DNA from: Polaromonas sp. YR568
Lineage (GTDB): Bacteria; Pseudomonadota; Gammaproteobacteria; Burkholderiales; Burkholderiaceae_C
Reading direction: 5' to 3'
Length of the DNA stretch: 64,000 nt
NCBI GenBank assembly: GCA_945878995.1
Contig: CAMCUN010000002.1
Coordinates: 50,040-114,039, forward strand
In this document: one piece after another, positions 46,413 through 54,283 of the stretch
Layout of the letters: every line of letters begins with the position of its first letter
Numbering within the stretch: position 1 is the stretch's first letter
Made by a program: the position numbers and the translations under genes
The notes under the pieces: generated by a model
The model's database searches: none
What the model was told of the DNA's origin: nothing
Seen by the model: only the letters and a program-made list of their open reading frames with translations

Positions 46413-47399
46413 TCATTCCCGCTCGATCTTGCGGCTGTCCACCACGCGGTTAAAGCGCGCGACCTCACTCTCCACCCGGGCTTTGAAGGCCTCTGGGCTG
46501 GTGGGTGCGGCGCCGCCGCCCAGGTCGGCCAGGCGCTTGACGATGGCGGGGTCGGCCAAGGCCGTGAGGATGGCGGCATTGACGCTGGCCACAATGGGGG
46601 CAGGCGTGCTGCCGGGCAAGGTCACCCCCAGCCAAGACTCGTACTGCAGCGTGGGAATCACCGTGCTGATGGTGGGCACGCCGGGCAGCACGCTCACTGG
46701 CGCGGCCGAGCTCACCGCCACCGCCCGCAGCTGGCCGGACTGCACAAAAGGCAGGGCTGCGGTCATGGTCTCAATCAAGATGTCCACCCGGCCAGCAATC
46801 ACCTCGGTGGCCGCGGCCGTGCCGCCCTTGAAGGGGATGTGCAGCATCTGCACGTTTTGCTCGGCGTTGATCCACTCGCCCAGCAGGTGGTGTGCGGTGC
46901 CCACGCCGACGGATGAAAAACTCAATGGGCGCTTGCGCGCCGTCTCGACCACGTCGGCCATGGTGCGTATGGGCGAGTTGGGCGCCACTGCCACCACCAT
47001 GGGGTAAGTGGTGAGGGTGGAGGTCCAGGCGAAATCGGCCACTGCGCGAAATGGCAAGGACTTGCGCATGGCGGCCATGGTCGAGTGGCCGCTGGGGGCC
47101 AGCAGCCAGGTCAAGCCGTCGCCTGGCGCTTTGGCCACGGCGTCGGCCGCGAGTGCGCCACCGGCGCCGGCGCGGTTTTCCACCACCACGGTTTGACCCA
47201 ACAGCTCGGCGAGCTTGGGGGCCATGAGCCGGGCCACGATGTCAGAGCTGCCGCCAGGGGCAAAACCGACCAGAATGCGAATGGGCTTGTCAGGGCGCCA
47301 GTTGCCGGTCTGCGCCAGCGCGGGCAGGCCGGTGGCCAAGCCGGCCAGGGTGATGAGGCCCAGGCCAAGGGCTTGGCGACGGTGGGGCAATGGGGTCAC
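46413..47399 (-). CDS. Bug-family solute receptor
   Basis: About 328 residues from a GTG start preceded by a strong ribosome-binding site (AAGGAGACAGC). A signal peptide with twin arginine-like HRRQALGLGLITLAGLATGLPALAQ is followed by the Bug fold (IRILVGFAPGGSSDIVARLMAPKLAELLG, VVVENRAGAGGALAADAVAKA, HIPFKGGTAAATEVIAGRVD). It probably binds the substrate of the Rieske oxygenase encoded just downstream. A longer reading frame to 47525 is not preferred. Confidence 0.92.
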   Translation of the reverse strand: MTPLPHRRQALGLGLITLAGLATGLPALAQTGNWRPDKPIRILVGFAPGGSSDIVARLMAPKLAELLGQTVVVENRAGAGGALAADAVAKAPGDGLTWLLAPSGHSTMAAMRKSLPFRAVADFAWTSTLTTYPMVVAVAPNSPIRTMADVVETARKRPLSFSSVGVGTAHHLLGEWINAEQNVQMLHIPFKGGTAAATEVIAGRVDILIETMTAALPFVQSGQLRAVAVSSAAPVSVLPGVPTISTVIPTLQYESWLGVTLPGSTPAPIVASVNAAILTALADPAIVKRLADLGGGAAPTSPEAFKARVESEVARFNRVVDSRKIERE

Positions 47400-47594
47400 G
47401 CTGTCTCCTTTTACAGTGCCGCGGGCAGGAAAGTGAGGCGGCAAGCTGTGGCGATGATGCCGCAGAATGTGTCCCAAGCGTGTGATGGCAAGCCCTTGCT
47501 GGGGCAAACCCTGAATGGCGGCCACAGGCCTAAGATGCCGCAGTTTTCACCCCTCGCCCGCGCTGCGGGCCTGACCCTTGACGAGGATGATGTC

Positions 47595-48152
47595 ATGAGC
47601 GACTTGCTGCGCCGCCCCGGTGCGCTGACCTTCAGCCACATGGGCATGTATGTGCTGGACATAGAGCGCATGGCCCGCTTTTACCGCGAGGTGCTGGGCT
47701 TTACGGAAACCGACCGGGGCCTGCTCGGCACGGCGCAGCTGGTGTTCCTCAGCCGCGACCCTGCCGAGCACCACCAACTGGTGCTGGCCACCGGCCGGCC
47801 CGCAGACCTGGGTTTTTCTGTCATCAACCAAATTTCTTTGCGCGTGCCCGACCTCGCCACCTTGCGCGAGGTGCGCCGCCGCATGCAGGCCGATGCGGGC
47901 GCCCACGACCTGGCCAGCGTGACCCACGGCAACGCCATATCCATTTATGTCCGCGACCCCGAAGGCAACCGCCTGGAGGTCTTCATGGACTGCCCCTGGT
48001 ACTGCGAGCAGCCGCTGCGCGAACCGGTGGACCTGGACCTGCCCGACGAGGCGGTGATGGCGCAGGCCGAGGCCATGGCCCGCAGCCGCCCCCGCTTTCA
48101 GCCCCGCAGCGAGTGGATGGCCGAGATGGCCCGCCGCATGGGACAGGCTTGA
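47595..48152 (+). CDS. VOC-family protein (extradiol dioxygenase/glyoxalase fold)
   Basis: 185 residues from the ATG giving MSDLLRRPGALTFSHMGMYV; an ATG at 47535 is an alternative. One VOC module has HMGMYVLDIERMARFYREVLGFTETDRG and the metal-ligand glutamate in IYVRDPEGNRLEVFMDCPWY. Such proteins cleave catechol-type rings or act on small glyoxalase-type substrates. It is divergent from the Bug receptor and followed by the FAH-family gene, so ring cleavage is plausible. Confidence 0.85.
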   Translation: MSDLLRRPGALTFSHMGMYVLDIERMARFYREVLGFTETDRGLLGTAQLVFLSRDPAEHHQLVLATGRPADLGFSVINQISLRVPDLATLREVRRRMQADAGAHDLASVTHGNAISIYVRDPEGNRLEVFMDCPWYCEQPLREPVDLDLPDEAVMAQAEAMARSRPRFQPRSEWMAEMARRMGQA

Positions 48153-48183
48153 CTGCTTTTTTTCCTTCAACCCCTCACACCCC

Positions 48184-49035
48184 ATGAAACTCATCAGCTT
48201 TCTCCATCAAGGCCAAGCCACTTACGGCGCAGTGACAGGCCAAGACCAAGTCATTCACCTCGGGGCGCACTTGGGCGCGCAAGCGCCAGACCTGCAGTCC
48301 CTGCTGGCCCAGTACATGCTGGCGCAGGCCCAGGCGCTGGCAGCATCTGAGGCCCCTACCCTCACCTTGGCAGAGTTGGAACTGCTGCCCGTGATCCCCA
48401 ACCCCGGCAAGATCATTTGCGTGGGCCTGAATTACCACGACCATGTGCGCGAGACCGGGCGCGAGCTGACCGAAAGCCCGGCTCTGTTTGTGCGGGTGGC
48501 CAACTCCCAGGTGGCCCATGGCCAGGCCATCGTCAGGCCGCGCGAGTCGCACCGCCTGGACTACGAGGGCGAGATCGCCGTCATCATTGGCCAAGGCGGG
48601 CGGCGCATCAGCGAGGCCCAGTCCTGGCAGCACATTGCCGGCTACAGCTGCTACAACGACGGCAGCATCCGTGACTGGCAGGTGGCCACCACCCAGTGGA
48701 CAGCGGGCAAAAACTTTTGGCGCACGGGCGGCTTTGGCCCCTGGATGGTCACGGCCGACGAGATCGCGCCCGACCAGTTGATGACGCTGACCACCCGCCT
48801 GAACGGCCAGGTGATGCAACAAGCCACCACCGCCATGCTGATCCACAGCATTCCCCGGCTGATCAGCTACATCTCCACCGTCATGCCGCTGGAGTCTGGC
48901 GACGTGATCGTCACCGGCACCCCGGGCGGCGTGGGCAACAAGCGCAACCCGCAGGTCTTCATGAAGCCGGGCGACGTGGTAGACATTGAGATTGATGCCG
49001 TGGGCGTGCTGCGCAACACGGTTTGCGACGATTGA
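48184..49035 (+). CDS. Fumarylacetoacetate hydrolase family protein
   Basis: 283 residues. The FAH fold shows IPNPGKIICVGLNYHDHVRETG near residue 75, the metal-binding RLDYEGEIAVIIG (E-x-E) and the aspartate in CYNDGSIRDWQ, with GDVIVTGTPGGVGNKRNPQVFMKPGDVVDIEIDAVG at the C-terminus (read in part). Enzymes of this family hydrolyse or decarboxylate oxo-acids from aromatic ring cleavage. It is 31 bp after the VOC gene and probably in the same pathway. Confidence 0.9.
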   Translation: MKLISFLHQGQATYGAVTGQDQVIHLGAHLGAQAPDLQSLLAQYMLAQAQALAASEAPTLTLAELELLPVIPNPGKIICVGLNYHDHVRETGRELTESPALFVRVANSQVAHGQAIVRPRESHRLDYEGEIAVIIGQGGRRISEAQSWQHIAGYSCYNDGSIRDWQVATTQWTAGKNFWRTGGFGPWMVTADEIAPDQLMTLTTRLNGQVMQQATTAMLIHSIPRLISYISTVMPLESGDVIVTGTPGGVGNKRNPQVFMKPGDVVDIEIDAVGVLRNTVCDD

Positions 49036-49142
49036 GCGGGCGCTGTGAGGTGGTCTGGCCCATGCGCGAAATTTTTGATGCCACTTCTTCAATCCAACCC
49101 ATTCACGGCAAACAACACAGAGCTGAGCTTGAGCGTCTAGGC

Positions 49143-50390
49143 ATGGGTTTGAAATTTTTTTCACGTCTTTGGGCCACACACCCTGTGAGCGCCAGCCTGG
49201 TGCGACTCGCAGCAATGAACACGGTGGCCGCCCTTGCCTTGGCCGCACCGAGTGCCTGGGCGCAAAGCACCGATTTGTCGGCCTGCATGGCCGAGTTGCG
49301 CCCGGCAGCGCGCACGGCCAAAGTCACCGACACCACCTGGGCACGCCACACGGTGGGGCTGCAGGCCGATTTCAGTGTCATTGAAAAGCTGAACTTTCAG
49401 CCCGAATTTCGCACCGCCATTTGGGACTACCTGTCGGCCTTGGTGGACGATGAACGCGTGGCCGATGGGGCAGCGCGCCTGAAAGAGCAGCGAGCAGCCT
49501 TGGCGCGTGCCGAGCAACGCTTTGGGGTGGATGCGGCCACGGTGGTGGCGGTCTGGGGCGTAGAAAGCAATTTTGGCCAAACCTTTGGCAAATACCCGCT
49601 GGTGCAGGCGCTGGGCACGCTGTCGTGTCACGGGCGGCGACAAAGCTATTTCCGGGGCGAGTTTTTCGCGGCGTTGCGCATATTGCAGGCCGGTCACATC
49701 GCTCCTGAGCGCTTGGTGGGCTCTTGGGCGGGGGCGTTTGGCCACACCCAATTCATGCCCAGCACTTTTGAGCGCTTGGCCGTGGATTTTGACGGCGACG
49801 GCCGCGCCGACCTGATGGACAGCAGCGTCGATGCCTTGGGATCCACCGCCAACTTCTTGGCCCGCGCGGGCTGGCAAACTGGCTTGCCCTGGGGCATAGA
49901 GGTGAGGCTGCCCTCTGGCATGTCTGTCGCGGGAGAGGGGCGGCGCAGCAAGCGCCCCGTGACCGATTGGACGGCACGCGGCGTGCGCCGCACCGATGGC
50001 ACGGCCCTGCCCGACAGCTTGGGCGCTGCGGGCCTGCTGACCCTGGCCGGGGCCAAGGGTCCTGCGTTTTTGGTCACGCGCAACTTTGACGCACTCTACA
50101 GCTACAACGCCGCCGAAAGCTATGGCCTGGCCATTGCCCACCTGAGTGACCGCCTGCGCGGCGCAGGCCCATTCACCACGCCCTGGCCCACCGATGACCC
50201 TGGCCTGTCACGCGCCGAGCGGCGCGAGTTGCAAGGCCTGCTGGTCATGCGCGGGCACGACATCGGCCCGGTCGACGGCATGTTGGGCAACCAATCGCGC
50301 GTGGCGATACGCACCGAACAACAACGCCTGGGCCACGAGGCCGATGGCCGTGGCGGCCAAAAAATCCTCAAGGCTTTGCGCGGGGGCTGA
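49143..50390 (+). CDS. Lytic murein transglycosylase (MltB-like)
   Basis: About 415 residues. After an N-terminal signal segment (VAALALAAPSAWAQ) comes the SLT_2 domain with the catalytic glutamate in VAVWGVESNFGQTFGKYPLVQALGTLSC and the GAFGHTQFMPSTFERLAVDFDGDGRADL block. A C-terminal peptidoglycan-binding domain of the PG_binding_1 type follows (LQGLLVMRGHDIGPVDGMLGNQSRVAIR). It cleaves the glycan strands of the wall to anhydromuropeptides. The start at the ATG giving MGLKFFSRLWATHPV is chosen over an extension to 49023. Confidence 0.9.
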   Translation: MGLKFFSRLWATHPVSASLVRLAAMNTVAALALAAPSAWAQSTDLSACMAELRPAARTAKVTDTTWARHTVGLQADFSVIEKLNFQPEFRTAIWDYLSALVDDERVADGAARLKEQRAALARAEQRFGVDAATVVAVWGVESNFGQTFGKYPLVQALGTLSCHGRRQSYFRGEFFAALRILQAGHIAPERLVGSWAGAFGHTQFMPSTFERLAVDFDGDGRADLMDSSVDALGSTANFLARAGWQTGLPWGIEVRLPSGMSVAGEGRRSKRPVTDWTARGVRRTDGTALPDSLGAAGLLTLAGAKGPAFLVTRNFDALYSYNAAESYGLAIAHLSDRLRGAGPFTTPWPTDDPGLSRAERRELQGLLVMRGHDIGPVDGMLGNQSRVAIRTEQQRLGHEADGRGGQKILKALRGG

Positions 50391-50481
50391 GGGGCGCGGG
50401 GAACGTCGGCCAGCACGGCGTGAGCAGGTCAAACAAGCGGGGGCGGGGGCGTGCGCCCTGCCCCTTGTGTTCGGTCACCGC

Positions 50482-51231
50482 TCAAGGCACGGCAAAGCAG
50501 TACATCAAACCCGCGCCGCCCGTTGTCTTGAACGCCTCCAGGCTGCAGCCCCGGGTGAGGTGCGAGGAGTTCCAGGACTTGGCCGGGGGCTGCTCGTCCA
50601 GTCCCATGCGGTCGTGGTGGCCCACCAGGGCCGAGCCTATGCCGCTGCTGGTCCAGTTGCCGCAGGTGCTGTCTTGGTCCATGGCCACAGAGCGGCCCTC
50701 GGGCGAGGAGCCGGTCAAGATGTCGTGCAGGTTCACCGCATCGCCCCGCCCGCTGACGAGCGCGCCTTTTTCAGTCAGCGCGGTTTGCTTGTTCAAGAGG
50801 CTGCCCGGGCCGTGCAATTCATCCACGCTGCGCGCCACCCTCACCCCTTGGGCGTTGTGCCACGGGCCAGGGCCTATGCGGTCGCGGGCATGCACAGGAA
50901 AACCGCCCAGCGTGCCTCGGGTGCTGAGGTAAGCGCGCCAAGTGCGCTGGCCCGCACCCGCCGTGGTGGCTAAAAATTGGCAATGCGAGTCGGCCCCGGT
51001 CAGCCCGCCCAAGTGGCCGCCCTGGCCGGGGTTGGTGCTGGTGACAAAAAAGCCCATGGCGGCCGCATCCAGCACGCCAGGGCTTGGCACTGTGGGTGCC
51101 GTGGGCGCCGGCCAGGGCTGATGGAGACTGACACTGCTTGGCAGGGTGCAGCCGGTCAGCCACAGCAGGGCAGGCCCCAGGGTCCACACAGTCATGGCGG
51201 GTCTCAGGCGCAGCAGTTGTCGGCAAAGCAT
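50482..51231 (-). CDS. Lipoprotein with C-terminal endostatin/lectin-like domain
   Basis: About 249 residues. The start ATG follows a clear AAGGAGCC ribosome-binding site. The signal peptide has a lipobox LWLTGC. The mature part has MGFFVTSTNPGQGGHLGGLTGADSHCQFLA, WRAYLST, DRIGPGPWHNAQGV and CGNWTSSGIGSALVGHHDRMG, ending SWNSSHLTRGCSLEAF...GGAGLMYCFA (read in part). This pattern resembles the lectin or endostatin-like fold seen in bacterial surface proteins. Function is unknown; an exposed binding protein is plausible. Confidence 0.8.
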   Translation of the reverse strand: MLCRQLLRLRPAMTVWTLGPALLWLTGCTLPSSVSLHQPWPAPTAPTVPSPGVLDAAAMGFFVTSTNPGQGGHLGGLTGADSHCQFLATTAGAGQRTWRAYLSTRGTLGGFPVHARDRIGPGPWHNAQGVRVARSVDELHGPGSLLNKQTALTEKGALVSGRGDAVNLHDILTGSSPEGRSVAMDQDSTCGNWTSSGIGSALVGHHDRMGLDEQPPAKSWNSSHLTRGCSLEAFKTTGGAGLMYCFAVP

Positions 51232-51346
51232 GATGGCTCCTTGAAAGAAACCACCAGCTTCAAGCCCGAGCCGCAAGCTGTCCATCAGCCAATGACCACA
51301 AAGCCTTGGGACAAAGCACCTGCCTGTGCCCTGCCCCCGCTCAAGC

Positions 51347-51640
51347 TCAAGGCTTGGCTTTGGCGCCAGCCCAGGGCGGCAAGCCGGTGCGCTGCATGCG
51401 CTCTGGCGACTCGGGCAGAACCTGTGCAATCTCATCGGGCACGGTCTGCAAGTCAGCATCCCGCATGTCATCGGGCCAGCAGCGCAGTTGGTCCTACACC
51501 TGCTCGCACTGGAGTTCGAAATTCGGGGGCTTGATTTGGATCTGGTCGGCGTTGCCCGCCACCTGCTGCAGCCAACCGACGCCCTTTTTGGAGATGACAA
51601 AACCGTGATCACCCCCCCGGCATCGCCCGTGCGCCTCCTA
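51347..51640 (-). pseudogene. Decayed coding fragment with in-frame TAG
   Basis: On the minus strand the frame reads DHGFVISKKGVGWLQQVAGN, ADQIQIKPPNFELQCEQV, then TAG (51494-51496), then DQLRCWPDDMRDADLQTVPD, EIAQVLPESPERMQRTGLPP and WAGAKAKP before TGA at 51347. A further TAG lies upstream near 51640, and no start codon is plausible. Composition looks like protein, unlike the plus-strand frames. I do not recognise the family. Confidence 0.55.
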
Positions 51641-51657
51641 GGCAAGCTCAGCGCCAA

Positions 51658-51845
51658 AGCGCTGGGCTGCCCTGACCTCAGTGGTACTGGGGGCCGCGGA
51701 TGCGCTCCTTATGAATTGGAGCGGCCACGCCATTGCGACCTTAAACAACCCAACAATTTCAGACATAATCAAATAATTGTGAAATTTTATGAACATGAAC
51801 AGCTGTCAAAACTCAAATTGAGAAGCTGCATTTTATTTAGAAGAT
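51658..51845. other. AT-richer intergenic stretch
   Basis: No gene is supported. Base composition drops toward AT from about 51750 (TTTCAGACATAATCAAATAA), consistent with the edge of the region that contains the two-partner secretion genes. Confidence 0.4.
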
Positions 51846-52430
51846 TTACGTATTTTTGATGGATTCATGAGCGCCTTTGAATTCATTCAAGCATTGCTTT
51901 GCATTGCCGTGACGCCCCTGATTGCAGATCGAATGCAAGGTTTGAGCTTGAACCACTTCCACGCCCGTTCCATCAACCGCAAGGGTCCGCAGACGCTGCT
52001 TGATCCACCTGATGATCCATCCGATCTGCAAACGTTGGCGCTAAAGACCTGCAGTCAAGTCGGGCTTAGGGGCCAATTTGTCACTCAAAAAGAAGACTTG
52101 CTTGGGACCCACTTTCATTGCAAGCGCACGATTCACAAGCTCGGGCGTGACCACCTCAGCCGCCAGGATGTTTGGGCCATGCCAAGGCATCGCCACAGCA
52201 AGCATGTGTTTTGCAAAGCCAGCGTCAATTTTCAAAGGCCAATTGGCGTTCGCAGGGGCCCCTGTTTGGTAGGAAAAAGTCCAGTCACGCCATGCCATCT
52301 GATGCAGTCGCGTGACATCTTGTCCTGGATATCGCGCAGGCAATCGCAGCAAGTCAACCGCGTCAATACCATGATCAGGTCACGCTTCATGGGGGTCCTT
52401 GCCGAGGCCAAGCAAAAAACCCTAGGAATT
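51846..52430 (-). pseudogene. Decayed gene remnant upstream of tpsB
   Basis: The minus strand can be read in one frame from about 52430 to 51846 with stops at a TGA near 52383 and a TAG at 52041-52043. Pieces include LLRLPARYPGQDVTRLHQMA, FAKHMLAVAMPWHGPNIL, AAEVVTPELVNRALAMKVGP and, after the TAG, IIRWIKQRLRTLAVDGTGVE. Codon use looks protein-like. The opposite strand carries an open frame of 242 codons (51867-52595), but its C-terminal third is AT-rich and it ends across the tpsB start, so I treat it as a shadow. The family is not recognised. Confidence 0.45.
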
Positions 52431-52525
52431 GCTATCGATTTTCAAATCGTGGCGAGACAAATATATCAAAAAAGCCCAGCAAATGATTGCAAAGCATTCA
52501 TGCAAAAACACCGAAACAACATCGA

Positions 52526-52550
52526 CAGTAAATATAAATTAAATTTACTG
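52526..52550. promoter_or_regulatory. Inverted repeat upstream of tpsB
   Basis: CAGTAAAT-N9-ATTTACTG is a perfect 8-bp inverted repeat ending 37 bp before the GTG of tpsB, in an AT-rich leader. It could be an operator or a leader hairpin. No T-run makes it a terminator. Confidence 0.45.
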
Positions 52551-52587
52551 AATAGATATTTATTTAAAAATCAAAAGGAATTAAACC

Positions 52588-54216
52588 GTGATTAAATCAA
52601 AAAAATCAATTATTTTTTTGGGAGCACTGACCTGCACCTCGCAACTGATCATGGCTCAACAGATGGTAGACCCCAGCGTGGTCAATCCATCGAGTCAGAA
52701 TAGATTCACACCCCCAAAAGAATCACCGAATTTTTCAATCGGACCTAAAGCTGGCAAAGAAGACAGAAAGTCATCAGGAGAGAATTTTCAGCTCAAAGGA
52801 ATAAAATTTTCTGGTAATTCCGTATTTTCTACACCAGAACTCAATGAAGTCATCAAGGCGAAAATTGGCCAGCCCGTAGATTTTTCTGGCCTTCAGGATC
52901 TTGTGGACTTGGTCAGTGATTACTATCTGGCCGCGGGATACCCATTTTCACGCGTTTACATACCTACACAGGACGTGGCCAACGGCGTTGTTGAATTCAC
53001 AATCATGGAGGGGTATTTTGGGGGGGTGCTTGCCACGGTGGGGGTAGATTCCCAGGCAAAGCCCAATGCAGATGCACAGGCGTTTCTGGGACAATTTAAA
53101 CGTGGGGAGGTCATTACTTCACCCGGGGTTGAGCGGGTCGGACTGATCATGAACGACCTTCCTGGCTACGTGGCAGTTCCCATCATCAGGCCAAGCACGG
53201 AACTGGGTGCAGGCGACCTGGAGATGCGTCTGAGCGAAACGCCACAATTGAGAGGCAAGATTGGGATTGACAACCATGGAAGCGCAATCACCGGAAAGAA
53301 CCGAGTCAAAGGGGATGTCGAGCGTTCAAGAAACTTTATTTTTGGCGATTCAATCAAATTGTCCGGCTTGGTGACCGACGGCAAAACCAATTTTGTGGCA
53401 GCGGCTTATGGGTTTCCCATCATGGCGCGTGGCGCAAGACTGGAGTTGTCCGCAATGCAAAGCTCCTACGAACTGGGAGGAATACTCAAAGCATCAGATT
53501 TCAAGGGTGAATCTACCATCATGGGAGCGCAGGCTTCCTACCCCCTTGTCCGCACCCGAATGTCCAACATGACAATTTTGGGGAGCTACCAGAACAGACG
53601 CTTTAGCAACGACCGGGGACTGAATGAAAAATATGTGATTGATGCGTTCCCACTTGGCCTTACCTTCGACTGGCGCGATGGCATCAATGGCGGCGCAGTC
53701 ACTTATGGTGATATTTTTTATACCCTAGCCAATGTCACCAAAGATAATTCACCAAATTCAAACAGAGACCAAAACTACTCAAAAATAAACTTAAATATTG
53801 CTCGCATACAACAGCTCACAAAAAATATTCAAGGCTCGGCCAGATACGCTATTCAATACAGCCCAAACAATCTGGATTCGACGGAATTTATATCTCTTGC
53901 CGGCCCCACTGGCGTCAGGTCATACCCTATTGGAGAATTCAGCGGTCACGTAGGCTGGGTGGGTCAAATTGAGCTGGCGTACCTTGTCCCTGACACCCTT
54001 CATTCCCCCTATGTTTTTTACGACAAGGGCAGCTCCGAAAATCGAACGACCACCATCATCAGAAATATTTCAAGCAAGGGTATTGGCCTGAGGCTTTCCC
54101 AAGGTGATCTCACCTTCGATGTATCAGCCTCTTGGAGTGTCACAGGTGGCACGTCTTTGGCAGAGCGAGACAGCAAATCACCCCGTCTTTGGGCAAGCTT
54201 AGGCGTTCGCTTTTAA
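52588..54216 (+). CDS. Two-partner secretion transporter TpsB (ShlB/FhaC/HecB family)
   Basis: 542 residues from a GTG preceded by AAAAGGA. A signal peptide (KKSIIFLGALTCTSQLIMAQ) leads to two POTRA domains (FQLKGIKFSGNSVFSTPELNEVIKAKIG and YYLAAGYPFSRVYIPTQDVANGVVEFTIMEGYFGGVLA, read in part) and a 16-strand barrel with the conserved GVRSYPIGEF motif of the L6 loop near residue 450, ending in SLGVRF with the terminal Phe. It exports its TpsA partner, which starts 67 bp downstream. GC content is clearly lower than in the bulk of the window. Confidence 0.93.
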   Translation: MIKSKKSIIFLGALTCTSQLIMAQQMVDPSVVNPSSQNRFTPPKESPNFSIGPKAGKEDRKSSGENFQLKGIKFSGNSVFSTPELNEVIKAKIGQPVDFSGLQDLVDLVSDYYLAAGYPFSRVYIPTQDVANGVVEFTIMEGYFGGVLATVGVDSQAKPNADAQAFLGQFKRGEVITSPGVERVGLIMNDLPGYVAVPIIRPSTELGAGDLEMRLSETPQLRGKIGIDNHGSAITGKNRVKGDVERSRNFIFGDSIKLSGLVTDGKTNFVAAAYGFPIMARGARLELSAMQSSYELGGILKASDFKGESTIMGAQASYPLVRTRMSNMTILGSYQNRRFSNDRGLNEKYVIDAFPLGLTFDWRDGINGGAVTYGDIFYTLANVTKDNSPNSNRDQNYSKINLNIARIQQLTKNIQGSARYAIQYSPNNLDSTEFISLAGPTGVRSYPIGEFSGHVGWVGQIELAYLVPDTLHSPYVFYDKGSSENRTTTIIRNISSKGIGLRLSQGDLTFDVSASWSVTGGTSLAERDSKSPRLWASLGVRF

Positions 54217-54283
54217 AGCAAAACGCAGTCTATTTTTTAAATTAAATCAATTGCCCTCGGCCAATTAAACAAGGTATTTTCAA

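Noticed and set aside
45165..46916. A 583-codon plus-strand frame opposite the Rieske and Bug genes
   Set aside because: His/Gly/Ala-rich composition with no domain, and it fully overlaps two well-supported genes.
45069..52043. General reassignment or suppression of TAG, because TAG interrupts the CoA-transferase frame and two decayed fragments
   Set aside because: TGA and further stops also occur in the fragments, and intact genes such as the DUF1636 gene end in TAG; ordinary gene decay is simpler.
51867..52595. A 242-codon plus-strand frame just before tpsB
   Set aside because: The first part hints weakly at a membrane segment, but the minus strand has better protein character, its last third is AT-driven, and it runs over the tpsB start.
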